Positions 33,378-41,074 of a DNA stretch of 42,138 bases are shown piece by piece. This DNA comes from Actinomycetes bacterium. Its GTDB lineage: Bacteria > Actinomycetota > Acidimicrobiia > Acidimicrobiales > GCA-2861595. Under the pieces are notes generated by a model. It was given only the letters and a program-made list of their open reading frames with translations, ran no database searches and was not told the DNA's origin. Location of the stretch: the NCBI GenBank assembly GCA_023264975.1, contig JAHFUS010000035.1, positions 1 to 42,138 of the forward strand, in the 5' to 3' direction. Position numbers and translations under genes: made by a program. Positions within the stretch are counted from its first letter, which is position 1; every line of letters begins with the position of its first letter.

Positions 33378-34295
33378 ATGCGGACGTTCCAGTTCGATCC
33401 AGCCAAGGTAGCTTTTCCATCTGGGCCGCCCCCTCCGGTGCGTCAGCATTCCCACCGGTTCTCGAGGCGTGCGCTGCTCGGTGGTGCGGCAGGTGTCGTC
33501 GGTGGAGTGACGGCGTCGAGTCTGTGGGCAACCAGAGCCGAAGCATCACGACGCTCCAATTCCGCACCCAAGCCGACGACCAACGTCATCAACATTAATG
33601 GTTTGGACTTTGCCGTGACATTCTTCGGGCCCGGCATGGATCCGTCAACCATCACCGACTTCAACGGCTTCGTCGGCGTGGCGCAGGTGCAAGGTGCGGG
33701 AGTGGCCACTTATCCTGACGACAGCGTTGAGCAGTTGCTGTACGACACCGACATGCGGTTCATGAGCGGCGTTTATGTAGGCCAAGACGGTGCTGTCTAC
33801 AAAGGAACGTTCGGTTTCGTCTGACTCGATCTCTATCGAGGTCAGTTCGACTTCACGAACTTCTCGACCCAGGTTCACGACTTCGATCCTGGGATCACCC
33901 CTTATCCCTCAGGGCTGTTTTGGACTGTCCCACTCAAGGCCCCGGACAAGGTGACGATCAACATGGGGGCTGGCGAGGCACGGATGATCATGACTGATCT
34001 GCAGCTTCTCGACTACTTCGACATCCCGAACGCCTTGTTCCAGTTTGAGACCCCCCTGTCAGTTGGGGCGTCGTGCAGCTTCGACGTCCGCTGGAGCGGC
34101 CCTGTGACCGACCGCTCGCCGGTGACCGCTCCCACCGGTTCCTCCGGCGAGCTCGTGCTGAGCCAGGCGACGATGAACTGGTCGGCTAGGAACGCGCAGG
34201 GCTTCAACTTCGTGTCGGACCCGAATGGGACTACGAGCGTCTTTGCCCAGCTCGGCCACGTCAGCAACGGCGTGTTCTTCAGCGATCACCGGTAG
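33378..34295 (+). pseudogene. Tat-exported protein gene interrupted by an in-frame UGA
   Basis: Start ATG at 33378 with GGAGGG upstream. The N-terminus is a twin-arginine signal peptide: FSRRALLGGAAGVVGGVTAS (28-47) and a cleavage site after AEA (residue 56). Translation stops at UGA 33822-33824 after 148 residues, but the same frame continues without another stop to 34295, about 157 further codons with protein-like content (LDLYRGQFDFTNFSTQVHDF ... SQATMNWSARNAQGFNFVSD). The two parts read as one extracellular beta-rich domain of about 250 residues. The family is not recognised. GC content and codon choice are visibly more relaxed than in the flanking genes, suggesting transfer. The UGA lies within a 10-bp hairpin (33821-33845). 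It may be a fresh nonsense mutation, a readthrough site or a base-call error. Confidence 0.75.
33821..33845 (+). other. Hairpin spanning the in-frame UGA
   Basis: CTGACTCGAT (33821-33830), loop CTCT, then ATCGAG-G-TCAG (33835-33845): ten base pairs with a single bulged G. The UGA (33822-33824) is in the base of the 5' arm. The loop has no G and is only 6 nt from the UGA, so it does not fit the known bacterial selenocysteine element. Confidence 0.6.
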
Positions 34296-34389
34296 TTCCT
34301 CCGACCGCTCGCCGATCCGCCGAGACGCGGCAGGGTCGCCACAGGGACGTGGGCACTTCGCCCGGTAGGTGATGGCCGTCGCCGACAAC

Positions 34390-34415
34390 GCCTGACCGGT
34401 TCCATCGGCTCAGGC
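34390..34415. terminator. Candidate bidirectional terminator between the Tat-protein gene and rsfS
   Basis: GCCTGACCG (34390-34398) pairs with CGG-c-TCAGGC (34406-34415), nine pairs with one bulge around a 7-nt loop. It lies between two converging genes. No U-tract. Confidence 0.45.
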
Positions 34416-34439
34416 GGCTCGTCGCGCGATCGGGCCGGG

Positions 34440-34823
34440 TTACCGGCTGGCGGGGCTCGGCTCCTCGTCCCACTCCACCCGGGGCGCGTCGGACCAGAGG
34501 CGCTCCAGGTCGTAGTAGCGCCGCACCTCGTCGAGGAACACGTGCACCACGAAGTCGCCGTAGTCGAGCAGCACCCAGCGGGCGTCGTCGAGACCCTCTG
34601 TGCGCAGCGGTTTGGGGCCGCACTCGGCCGCCACCCGGGCTTCGACCTCCTCGGCGATGGTACGCACCAGGCGGGGGTTGGAGCCGCTCGTGATCACGAA
34701 CGAGTCGGTGATGGCCAGGATCAGGCCCACCTCGAGGATCAAGGTGTCCTCGCCCTTCTTTGCCGCCGCCGCCCGGGCCGCCACCACCGTCTGCCGGCGA
34801 ATGTCCTCTGAGGTGCTCTTCAC
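34440..34823 (-). CDS. rsfS: Ribosomal silencing factor RsfS
   Basis: 127 aa from a GTG at 34823 that overlaps the stop of the upstream LytR_C gene. Family marks: KGEDTLILEVGLILAITDSF, VITSGSNPRLVRTIAEEVE and WVLLDYGDFVVHVF, then YYDLERLW. RsfS binds ribosomal protein uL14 and blocks joining of the subunits when nutrients are scarce. Its pairing with nadD is widely conserved. Confidence 0.95.
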   Translation of the reverse strand: MKSTSEDIRRQTVVAARAAAAKKGEDTLILEVGLILAITDSFVITSGSNPRLVRTIAEEVEARVAAECGPKPLRTEGLDDARWVLLDYGDFVVHVFLDEVRRYYDLERLWSDAPRVEWDEEPSPASR

Positions 34824-36058
34824 GCAGGAACGAAGTCCTTTCCGACGACGATCGTCACATCCACCACATCATTCGGGAGCCGACTGAACACGAGGGCCCC
34901 CACGCCTAGCGCATCGAGCACCTGCTTCGCCATCGCCTGCTTCGCCCGGTCGGAGTACACGATTTCCGTCGTGGCATGGTCGAAGGAGCCGGCATTGCCA
35001 GTCAAGCCTACGGAGAAGGCGGCGCCCAACTTGTTCCGCACCGCCTCGGCCAGGCCGACGGCGCCGGTGCCGTTCAGGATCTGCACCCGGGGCCGGGCGG
35101 AGGTGAAAGCGGACGGGAAGACGGCCGCAACCAGTTTGGACAGCTCGTCCTTCCGCACGCGGTACAGCTCGCCTTCCGCCGCTCCGGTGCCGAACGCGTC
35201 CACCGGCAGCACGCGTGTGCGCACGGTCCCGCTCACCAGCGCGTCGATGGCCTTGGCCAGCGCCGGCGGTTGCGTCGGCGCCGCGTCCCGTCGGTCCCGC
35301 AGGGCGCCGATCCAGGCCTCGAGGAATTTCTGCTGGCGGGCCAGGCGGGCCAGGTCGGTCGAGCGTCCCTTGGCCGCCAGGAACCGGCCGGCGTCGGCGG
35401 GCTGCACCGTCACGGTGCCTGCTTCGTACAACACCTCGACCCGTCCGGTGGGGTCGAGCTGCTCCACTCGCTCGGGGACGTCGACGTCGAGGGGGCCCAC
35501 CGGAGCGAGCAGCGCGGTCAGGCCCGCGTCGTCGAGCACGGCGGTGGCTCCCAGGCTCGCCCCCAGCATGTTCTCGACTGTGGCCTGGAGACGGGTGGCC
35601 CCACCGAACTCCAGCGACCGGGAGATGGGCTCGAGGCCGATGGAGACGATCTCGGTCATAGTGCCCGGTGGGATGAGCACGATCGTGCCCCCCGGCTCCT
35701 TGGCCGGCGACAGCACGAACAGTGAGGTGGCCTTGCCGGCGGCGTCGTTGTAGACGACGAGCACCGGTGGCGCAGCCGCTACCTGGGCCGGCGTCGGGGA
35801 ATCGGCGGCGGTGCCGTCGCCGTCGTCCTTGCCGGGGCCGACCAGGAATACCACCGAACCCAGCACCACGAGGACAGCGGCGCCGATGCCGAAGTTCCGG
35901 ATGCGGCGCTGCCTACGGCGCCGGCGGCGCTGGTGGGCCCGACCCCCACCGCGGGTGGTCTCCGGAATGTGGATCGGCTCGAAGGCCGATGGATCGTCGG
36001 GATCGACCGGGCCGGCCGCGTCGGCCGTGTCGGCCGTGTCGGTGCTGCTCTCGGTCAT
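34820..36058 (-). CDS. Membrane protein with degenerate LCP region and LytR_C domain
   Basis: 412 aa; start ATG overlaps the nadD stop (ATGA). An acidic, repeat-like N-terminus (TADTADA) and a strongly basic stretch (about 41-54) precede one membrane segment (55-74). Residues about 95-260 align loosely with an LCP domain (TIVLIPPGTMTEIVSIGLEP in place of the usual SIPRDT region), but the conserved Arg and Asp ligands for pyrophosphate are absent. The C-terminal 75 residues are a LytR_C domain (RVQILNGTGAVGLAEAVRNK ...). It probably acts at the membrane-wall interface without transferase activity. The nadD-lytR_C-rsfS order recurs in actinobacteria. Confidence 0.82.
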   Translation of the reverse strand: MTESSTDTADTADAAGPVDPDDPSAFEPIHIPETTRGGGRAHQRRRRRRQRRIRNFGIGAAVLVVLGSVVFLVGPGKDDGDGTAADSPTPAQVAAAPPVLVVYNDAAGKATSLFVLSPAKEPGGTIVLIPPGTMTEIVSIGLEPISRSLEFGGATRLQATVENMLGASLGATAVLDDAGLTALLAPVGPLDVDVPERVEQLDPTGRVEVLYEAGTVTVQPADAGRFLAAKGRSTDLARLARQQKFLEAWIGALRDRRDAAPTQPPALAKAIDALVSGTVRTRVLPVDAFGTGAAEGELYRVRKDELSKLVAAVFPSAFTSARPRVQILNGTGAVGLAEAVRNKLGAAFSVGLTGNAGSFDHATTEIVYSDRAKQAMAKQVLDALGVGALVFSRLPNDVVDVTIVVGKDFVPA

Positions 36059-36642
36059 CCTTCACCAGCGTACAGACCGAGGCGCCGGATTTCGCGCACG
36101 GCTGCCGACGGCACCAGAGCGTCGATGGGGCGACCGGCCGCCACGCGGGCCCGGAGATCGCTGCTCGATATGTCGAGGGCGGGGACGGGGACGGCCTGCG
36201 CCCGCCACGGCGGCGCCGGCAGGGTGAGGGCCGCTCCCGGCCGTGTCACCACGACCAGCGTGACCCCCGCCCGCACCTCGTCGACCCGCTCCCACGTGTC
36301 CAGGTCGGCCACGACATCGGTCCCCACCACCAGGTACAGCTCGGCGCCGGGATGGCGGCGGGCCAGCTCGATCACCGTGTCCGCCGTGTAGGACGACCCG
36401 CCACGGTCGATCTCGAGCCGGCTGGCCTCCACACCGTCGATGCCCTCGGCGGCTGCCGCCACCACCGAGCATCGGTCCTCGGCCGGCGTGATGGCTCTCG
36501 TGCCCGCCTTCTGCCAGGGCACATTGGCCACCACGAGCAGGACCCGGTCGAGCGCAAGGGCGGACCGAACCTCGGCGGCGGCGGCCAGATGGCCGACGTG
36601 GATCGGGTCGAACGTGCCGCCGAGGACGCCGATCCGGGTCAC
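36055..36642 (-). CDS. nadD: Nicotinate-mononucleotide adenylyltransferase
   Basis: 195 aa from a GTG at 36642. Nucleotidyltransferase motif GGTFDPIHVGHL near the start, VVANVPWQKAG for the substrate loop, YTADTVIELARR, YLVVGTDVVADLDTWERV, and the ISSSDLRARVAAGRPI signature near the C-terminus. It makes deamido-NAD from nicotinate mononucleotide and ATP. It heads the nadD-lytR_C-rsfS operon, with stop-start overlaps at both joints. Confidence 0.95.
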   Translation of the reverse strand: MTRIGVLGGTFDPIHVGHLAAAAEVRSALALDRVLLVVANVPWQKAGTRAITPAEDRCSVVAAAAEGIDGVEASRLEIDRGGSSYTADTVIELARRHPGAELYLVVGTDVVADLDTWERVDEVRAGVTLVVVTRPGAALTLPAPPWRAQAVPVPALDISSSDLRARVAAGRPIDALVPSAAVREIRRLGLYAGEG

Positions 36643-36818
36643 CGGTTCGTCACCCCTTCGTGCCCGCCAAGGCGTTCTTGTCGGCGGAACGCTCGGATGT
36701 TCCCACCGCTCCGCCGGGAAGGACGGCGCCCGGGAGGCGGCACACCGGGCTCGGCGGTTCGGGGGCGGCGCACGGGCGAAGCCTATGGAGGCGCCCGCCG
36801 GCGGTACCGTCGCGGGCC

Positions 36819-37964
36819 GTGCCCGACGCCCCCCTGCCCGACGGCGTCGACGGCTGGTGCGACGGGCGCTTCGCCGCGGTGGCCAAGGTGCTGGGCGAAC
36901 AGGTGGCGGCCGGCGTCCACTACGGCGTCGCCGTCGCCATCCGTCATAGAGGCGAGCCCGTCGTCGACCTCTGGGGCGGCGATTTCGCCGAGGACACCCT
37001 GGCCGTCTCGTTCTCGACCACGAAGGGCCCGGTGGCGACGTGCGTCCACATGGCCCTCGAGCGGGCTGGGCTGTCCTACGACACGCCGGTGGCCGATGTC
37101 TGGCCCGAGTTCGCCCAGGCCGGGAAGGCTGCCGTCACCATCCGCCAGGCCCTGTGCCACGAGGCCGGCATCCCCCAGATCCGCGACGAGATCGCCGACG
37201 TATGGGCCATGGCCGACTGGGACGCCATGGTGTCGACCGTCGCTTCCCTGCCGCCGCTGTGGGAACCGGGATCGGCGAACGGGTACCACGCCCTCACGTG
37301 GGGCTGGCTGGCGGGCGAGATCCTCCACCGGGTCGACGGACGCCGGCCGGAACGGTTCCTGGCCGAGGAGGTCGCCGGACCTCTCGGGTTGGACGGGTGC
37401 TTCCTCGGCACCCCGCCGGCTGCGGCGGCCCGGCTCGCGCCGTTGCGGTGGAACCCGATCTACCTCGACATGCCCCACCTCCACGAGCTCTTGCCGGCCG
37501 ACTCACTGACGCTGCGGGCGGTGGCCCCGGCCGGCGACATGGTGGAGTTCGTGAACAGCGAGGTGGGGCGCTCGTCGTGCGTGCCCGCCATCTCGGGGGC
37601 GTTCACCGCCCGCTCGCTGGCCGCCGTGTACGCCGCCCTCGAACGCGGGGGCGCGCTCGGCGGCACCCGGCTCCTGTCCCCCGCCACCGTCGACGCGGCA
37701 ACGGCGGTGCAGAACGACCGCCCCGACCTCATCCTCTACCTCCCGATGCACTGGCGGCTCGGGTTCATGGGGCTCGGCGTGGGCGTTGCCGGGGCGTCGG
37801 CCGCCTACGGCCACTCCGGGTTGGGCGGGTCCATGGCGATGACCGACCCCCTGAGGGAACTGGCGGTGGCCGTCACCCTCGACCGCCTGGAGCTCGACCT
37901 GCTGGGCGACGACCGGGCCGGCGCCGTGGTGCGGGCGGCGGTGGCGGCGGTCGAGTCGCTGTAG
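36819..37964 (+). CDS. Beta-lactamase-family serine hydrolase (esterase-like)
   Basis: 381 aa from a GTG at 36819; an in-frame start at 36660 would add a basic low-complexity leader. Class C beta-lactamase/DD-peptidase fold: nucleophile in S66-T-T-K69 (SFSTTKG), YHA (Y156-H-A) in place of YxN, and HSGLGGS in place of KTG. This combination is typical of EstB-type esterases and related hydrolases rather than antibiotic-cleaving enzymes. There is no signal peptide, so it is cytosolic. It stands alone, convergent with the LLM oxidoreductase. Substrate unknown. Confidence 0.85.
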   Translation: MPDAPLPDGVDGWCDGRFAAVAKVLGEQVAAGVHYGVAVAIRHRGEPVVDLWGGDFAEDTLAVSFSTTKGPVATCVHMALERAGLSYDTPVADVWPEFAQAGKAAVTIRQALCHEAGIPQIRDEIADVWAMADWDAMVSTVASLPPLWEPGSANGYHALTWGWLAGEILHRVDGRRPERFLAEEVAGPLGLDGCFLGTPPAAAARLAPLRWNPIYLDMPHLHELLPADSLTLRAVAPAGDMVEFVNSEVGRSSCVPAISGAFTARSLAAVYAALERGGALGGTRLLSPATVDAATAVQNDRPDLILYLPMHWRLGFMGLGVGVAGASAAYGHSGLGGSMAMTDPLRELAVAVTLDRLELDLLGDDRAGAVVRAAVAAVESL

Positions 37965-37978
37965 CAGCCACACCCAAT

Positions 37979-38023
37979 CTGGTCGGCGAATCGCTGCGAA
38001 TTTCGCGCCGTTTCGTCGACCAG
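37979..38023. terminator. Bidirectional terminator between hydrolase and LLM oxidoreductase
   Basis: CTGGTCGGCGAA (37979-37990) pairs with TTCGTCGACCAG (38012-38023), 11 Watson-Crick pairs and one G-T pair in twelve. Inside the loop GCGAA-T-TTCGC forms a second small hairpin. It lies between convergent genes. Confidence 0.6.
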
Positions 38024-38040
38024 AACGGCGGCGGCGGCGG

Positions 38041-38976
38041 CTACTGGCCGGCGAGGCGGGCCACGACCGGGGCGAAGGCCTCGTACGCGTCGCCCGGCAC
38101 GGCCCAGTAGCTGAAGCCGTACTCCTCGCGGCGACGCTCCAGGCTGGCGCAGATCTCGTCGACGCTGCCGACGAGGGCCACCGGCACCTCGAGGGCCTCC
38201 TCGGGGGTGATCCCGAAGCCCGGCGCGATCGCCTCGGCGGTGGCCAGTCGATCGGCGCCGACCATGCAGAAGGCCGTGTTGCAATGGAGCTCGAGCTGGT
38301 CGAAGCGGTCCCCCGCCGCCTCCCGCACCCACGCCACCCGCTCGGCGAAGCGCTGGGCAACCGCCGACCGGGCCGCCTCGGGACCGACCCACCCCGAGGC
38401 CAGGTTCATGTTGAAGCCGACGATGTCCGCCTCCCGGGCAGCCAGGCCGAGGACCCGCTTGCCGCCTCCGGCGATCATGATCGGCGGCCTGGGCCGCTGC
38501 ATCGGCCGGGGCCGGTTGCTCGCCTGCCGCAGCTGGTAGTGGGCGCCCTCGTAGTCCGCCTTGCCCTCCGCCCACAGCGCCTTCACGACCTGGACGCCTT
38601 CCTGCAGGCGGTCCACGCGTGTGGCGGGCGGGTCGTAGGCCATCCCCAGCTCGTCGTAGTCTGACTTCATCCAGCCGGCGCCCATGCCGAGCTCGACCCG
38701 CCCCTCGGACACGATGTCGAGCGTCGCCATCTCCTTGGCCAGCACGGCCGGGTGGCGGTAGTCGTTGTCGAAGACCAGTGAACCGATGCGGATGGTGGTG
38801 GTGGCCAACGCCGCTGCGGTGAGGCCGACGAGCGGGCCCCACTGATGGTCGAAATGGTCGGGCATCCACAGCGTGGCGTACCCGAGGTCCTCGGCTGCCT
38901 TGGCCCGGTCGCGCCAGATCCGGATGCCGGGAGCGGACGCCAGCTGCACCCCGAAGCGGAACGGACTAAGCCCCAT
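38041..38976 (-). CDS. LLM-class F420-dependent oxidoreductase
   Basis: 311 aa. Luciferase-like monooxygenase fold: FRFGVQLASAPGIRIWRDRA, YATLWMPDHFDHQWGPLVGL, RIGSLVFDNDYRHPAVLAKE, EGRVELGMGAGWMKSDYDEL, then RPPIMIAGGGKRVLGLAAR. The GAGWM and HPAVLAKE stretches are typical of the actinobacterial F420-dependent subgroup. Such enzymes reduce or oxidise small molecules with coenzyme F420; the substrate cannot be read from the sequence. It is a single gene, divergent from the DAHP synthase gene. Confidence 0.88.
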   Translation of the reverse strand: MGLSPFRFGVQLASAPGIRIWRDRAKAAEDLGYATLWMPDHFDHQWGPLVGLTAAALATTTIRIGSLVFDNDYRHPAVLAKEMATLDIVSEGRVELGMGAGWMKSDYDELGMAYDPPATRVDRLQEGVQVVKALWAEGKADYEGAHYQLRQASNRPRPMQRPRPPIMIAGGGKRVLGLAAREADIVGFNMNLASGWVGPEAARSAVAQRFAERVAWVREAAGDRFDQLELHCNTAFCMVGADRLATAEAIAPGFGITPEEALEVPVALVGSVDEICASLERRREEYGFSYWAVPGDAYEAFAPVVARLAGQ

Positions 38977-39030
38977 CGCCAGACCCTATTGCCGCACGAG
39001 CCCTGCGCGGCGCCGTCCGCCTGCCATCGC

Positions 39031-39060
39031 TTCGCCGACGAAGTGCGCTGCCCGTAGGCT
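39031..39060 (+). promoter_or_regulatory. Promoter of the DAHP synthase gene, leaderless type
   Basis: TTCGCC (39031-39036), 18 bp, TAGGCT (39055-39060), then only 6 nt to the GTG start at 39067. The -35 is weak; the -10 and spacing match other genes in the window. Confidence 0.45.
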
Positions 39061-39066
39061 GCGAGC

Positions 39067-40407
39067 GTGGAACCGAACGCGTGGACGCCCGGCAGCTGGC
39101 GCGAGCGGCCGGCCACCCAGCAGCCAGACTGGCCGGACGAGGCCGCGCTCGAAAGCGCTCTGAAGCAGCTCACCGGCATGCCACCGCTCGTCTTCGCCGG
39201 CGAGGCCCGCCAGCTCACCGCCTCGCTGGCCGATGCGGCCGAGGGTCGGGCCTTCCTGCTCCAGGCGGGCGACTGCGCCGAGTCCTTCGGCGACTTCTCG
39301 GCCGACGCCATCCGCGACAAGCTCAAGGTCATCCTCCAGATGGCCATCGTCCTCACTTACGGCGCCGGGGTACCGGTGGTGAAGGTGGGGCGGATCGCCG
39401 GCCAGTTCGCCAAACCCCGCTCGTCGCCCACCGAGCTGGTCGGTGACGTCGAGCTGCCGTCGTTCCGGGGCCACATCGTCAACAGCGACGCCCCGGACGC
39501 CGAGTCCCGCGTGGCCGACCCCAGCCGCCTCGTCGGGGCGTACCACCAGTCGGCGGCCACGCTGAACCTGGTGCGGGCGTTCACCAAGGGGGGCTTCGCC
39601 GACCTCAACAAGGTGCACGTCTGGAACCAGCAGTTCGTGGCCTCGAGCGCCGAGGGTCGCCGCTACGAGCTGATTGCGGCGGAGATCGAGCGGGCCATTC
39701 GGTTCATGAAGGCGTGCGGGATCCTGGTGGAGTCCGAAGCCCGCCTCCGGGAGGTCGACTTCTACACGTCCCATGAGGCGCTGCTGCTGGGCTACGAGGA
39801 GTCGCTCACAAGGCTCGACTCCCTGAGCGGCGACTGGTACGACTGCTCGGCCCACATGCTGTGGGTGGGCGACCGCACCCGCGAGCTCGACGGCGCCCAC
39901 ATCGAGTTCCTGGCCGGCGTGCGCAACCCGATCGGCTGCAAGATCGGGCCGACGGCCACCGTCGACGAGGTCCTCGGCATCTGCGAGCGGCTCGACCCCG
40001 ACCGGGTCCCGGGACGGCTCACCCTCATCTCCCGCATGGGCGTGAAGCGGATCGCCGAGTCCCTGCCGCCGCTGCTGGGCGCCGTCCGGCAGGCAGGGCA
40101 CCCCGTGGTGTGGGCGTGCGACCCGATGCACGGCAACACTTTCGTTTCCGCCGGTGGCCGCAAGACCCGGCACTTCGACGACGTCATGGGCGAAATCGAG
40201 CTGTTCTTCGCCGCCTGCCGTGCCGAGGGCACGTGGCCCGGCGGCGTGCACGTGGAGCTCACCGGCGACGACGTCACCGAGTGCCTCGGCGGCGCCGAGG
40301 AGATCCTCGACCTCGAGGTTCGCTACACCAGCGCCTGCGACCCCCGCCTCAACGGCCGCCAGTCGCTCGACCTCGCCTTCCGGGTGGCCGAGCTCCTCCG
40401 CGCCTGA
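39067..40407 (+). CDS. aroG: Class II 3-deoxy-7-phosphoheptulonate (DAHP) synthase
   Basis: 446 aa from a GTG at 39067. Plant/actinobacterial type II enzyme: LVFAGEARQL, LLQAGDCAESF, VVKVGRIAGQFAKPRS, DFYTSHEALLLGYEESLTR, GVRNPIGCKIGP, LTLISRMG, WACDPMHGNT and HVELTGDDVTECLGG. The metal ligands (Cys of AGDC, His of PMHGN, Glu of HVELTG, Asp of SACDPRLN) are all present. It condenses phosphoenolpyruvate and erythrose 4-phosphate, the first step of the shikimate pathway. No other aro genes are adjacent. Confidence 0.96.
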   Translation: MEPNAWTPGSWRERPATQQPDWPDEAALESALKQLTGMPPLVFAGEARQLTASLADAAEGRAFLLQAGDCAESFGDFSADAIRDKLKVILQMAIVLTYGAGVPVVKVGRIAGQFAKPRSSPTELVGDVELPSFRGHIVNSDAPDAESRVADPSRLVGAYHQSAATLNLVRAFTKGGFADLNKVHVWNQQFVASSAEGRRYELIAAEIERAIRFMKACGILVESEARLREVDFYTSHEALLLGYEESLTRLDSLSGDWYDCSAHMLWVGDRTRELDGAHIEFLAGVRNPIGCKIGPTATVDEVLGICERLDPDRVPGRLTLISRMGVKRIAESLPPLLGAVRQAGHPVVWACDPMHGNTFVSAGGRKTRHFDDVMGEIELFFAACRAEGTWPGGVHVELTGDDVTECLGGAEEILDLEVRYTSACDPRLNGRQSLDLAFRVAELLRA

Positions 40408-40436
40408 GAACCGAGCCTGAGGAACCACGAAAGTAC

Positions 40437-40465
40437 TTGTAGAGACCGGTTCGCCGAGATAGAAC
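40437..40465 (+). promoter_or_regulatory. Candidate promoter of the exported-protein pair
   Basis: TTGTAG (40437-40442), 17 bp, TAGAAC (40460-40465), and 6 nt to the GTG at 40472. The last base of the -10 departs from consensus. Confidence 0.4.
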
Positions 40466-40471
40466 TGGTTC

Positions 40472-41074
40472 GTGCGCCGGACGCCGACGTCGCTGCTTGT
40501 GTTGCTGGTGGCCCTGGTCGCCGGCGCCTGCACGGCCGACAGGGTCGCGTCGCCTGACCCAACGGTGCCGACGGCACCCTCCACCACCACCATCGCCGTC
40601 GCCACCACGGCGCCCGACCCCTTCGCCGTCCCCGCGACGATCGACGCCGCCTACGTCGACCGGGTGCTCGTCGAGCTCAACAAGGTCTACGGCGACGTCG
40701 GCCGCAAGATCCGCGCCACCGGCAGGTACGAGCGATCCGACCTCGACCCGCTCGGGGCGATCTTCAACCAGCCGCTGCTCGAGCTCCAGGTCAAGCAGTT
40801 CGCCACGATCCCAGAGATGGACGCCGCTCTGTTCAAGAATCCGCCCGGTGACCGGCGAATGACCGTCGAGGAGCTCATCACGTCAAGACCCGACTGCATT
40901 TTTGCCAAGGTGCTCTTCGATGTGAGCGCAGTGGTCACAAATCCGCCGCCAGCCGAACCGGTGTACCTCACGCTCCGGCCGACGCAGCCCGGGGCGAATC
41001 CGAAGGGGATCAACACCACGCCGTGGTCGATGTCAGGCGAGAGCGATGCGCGGCAGGACCAGTGCGTCGCTTGA
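40472..41074 (+). CDS. Putative lipoprotein
   Basis: 200 aa from a GTG at 40472. Signal peptide MRRTPTSLLVLLVALVAGAC with lipobox Cys at residue 20, then a Thr/Pro/Ala-rich spacer. The mature domain begins near DAAYVDRVLVELNKVYGDVG and is mixed helix and strand, ending with PTQPGANPKGINTTPWSMSG. No family recognised. It overlaps the following gene, and both products are predicted to be exported, so they may act together. Confidence 0.65.
   Translation: MRRTPTSLLVLLVALVAGACTADRVASPDPTVPTAPSTTTIAVATTAPDPFAVPATIDAAYVDRVLVELNKVYGDVGRKIRATGRYERSDLDPLGAIFNQPLLELQVKQFATIPEMDAALFKNPPGDRRMTVEELITSRPDCIFAKVLFDVSAVVTNPPPAEPVYLTLRPTQPGANPKGINTTPWSMSGESDARQDQCVA

Noticed and set aside
33821-33845. Selenocysteine insertion element at the in-frame UGA
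   Set aside because: The loop is 6 nt from the UGA, only four bases long and has no G, which does not fit the bacterial selenocysteine model. The hairpin is kept as an unexplained structure.
36660-36818. N-terminal extension of the beta-lactamase-like hydrolase to the start at 36660
   Set aside because: The added segment is basic, Pro/Gly-rich and unlike the family; the GTG at 36819 gives the normal length.
38986-40608. 540-codon minus-strand open frame opposite the DAHP synthase gene
   Set aside because: Shadow of aroG; the plus strand has all metal ligands and family motifs.
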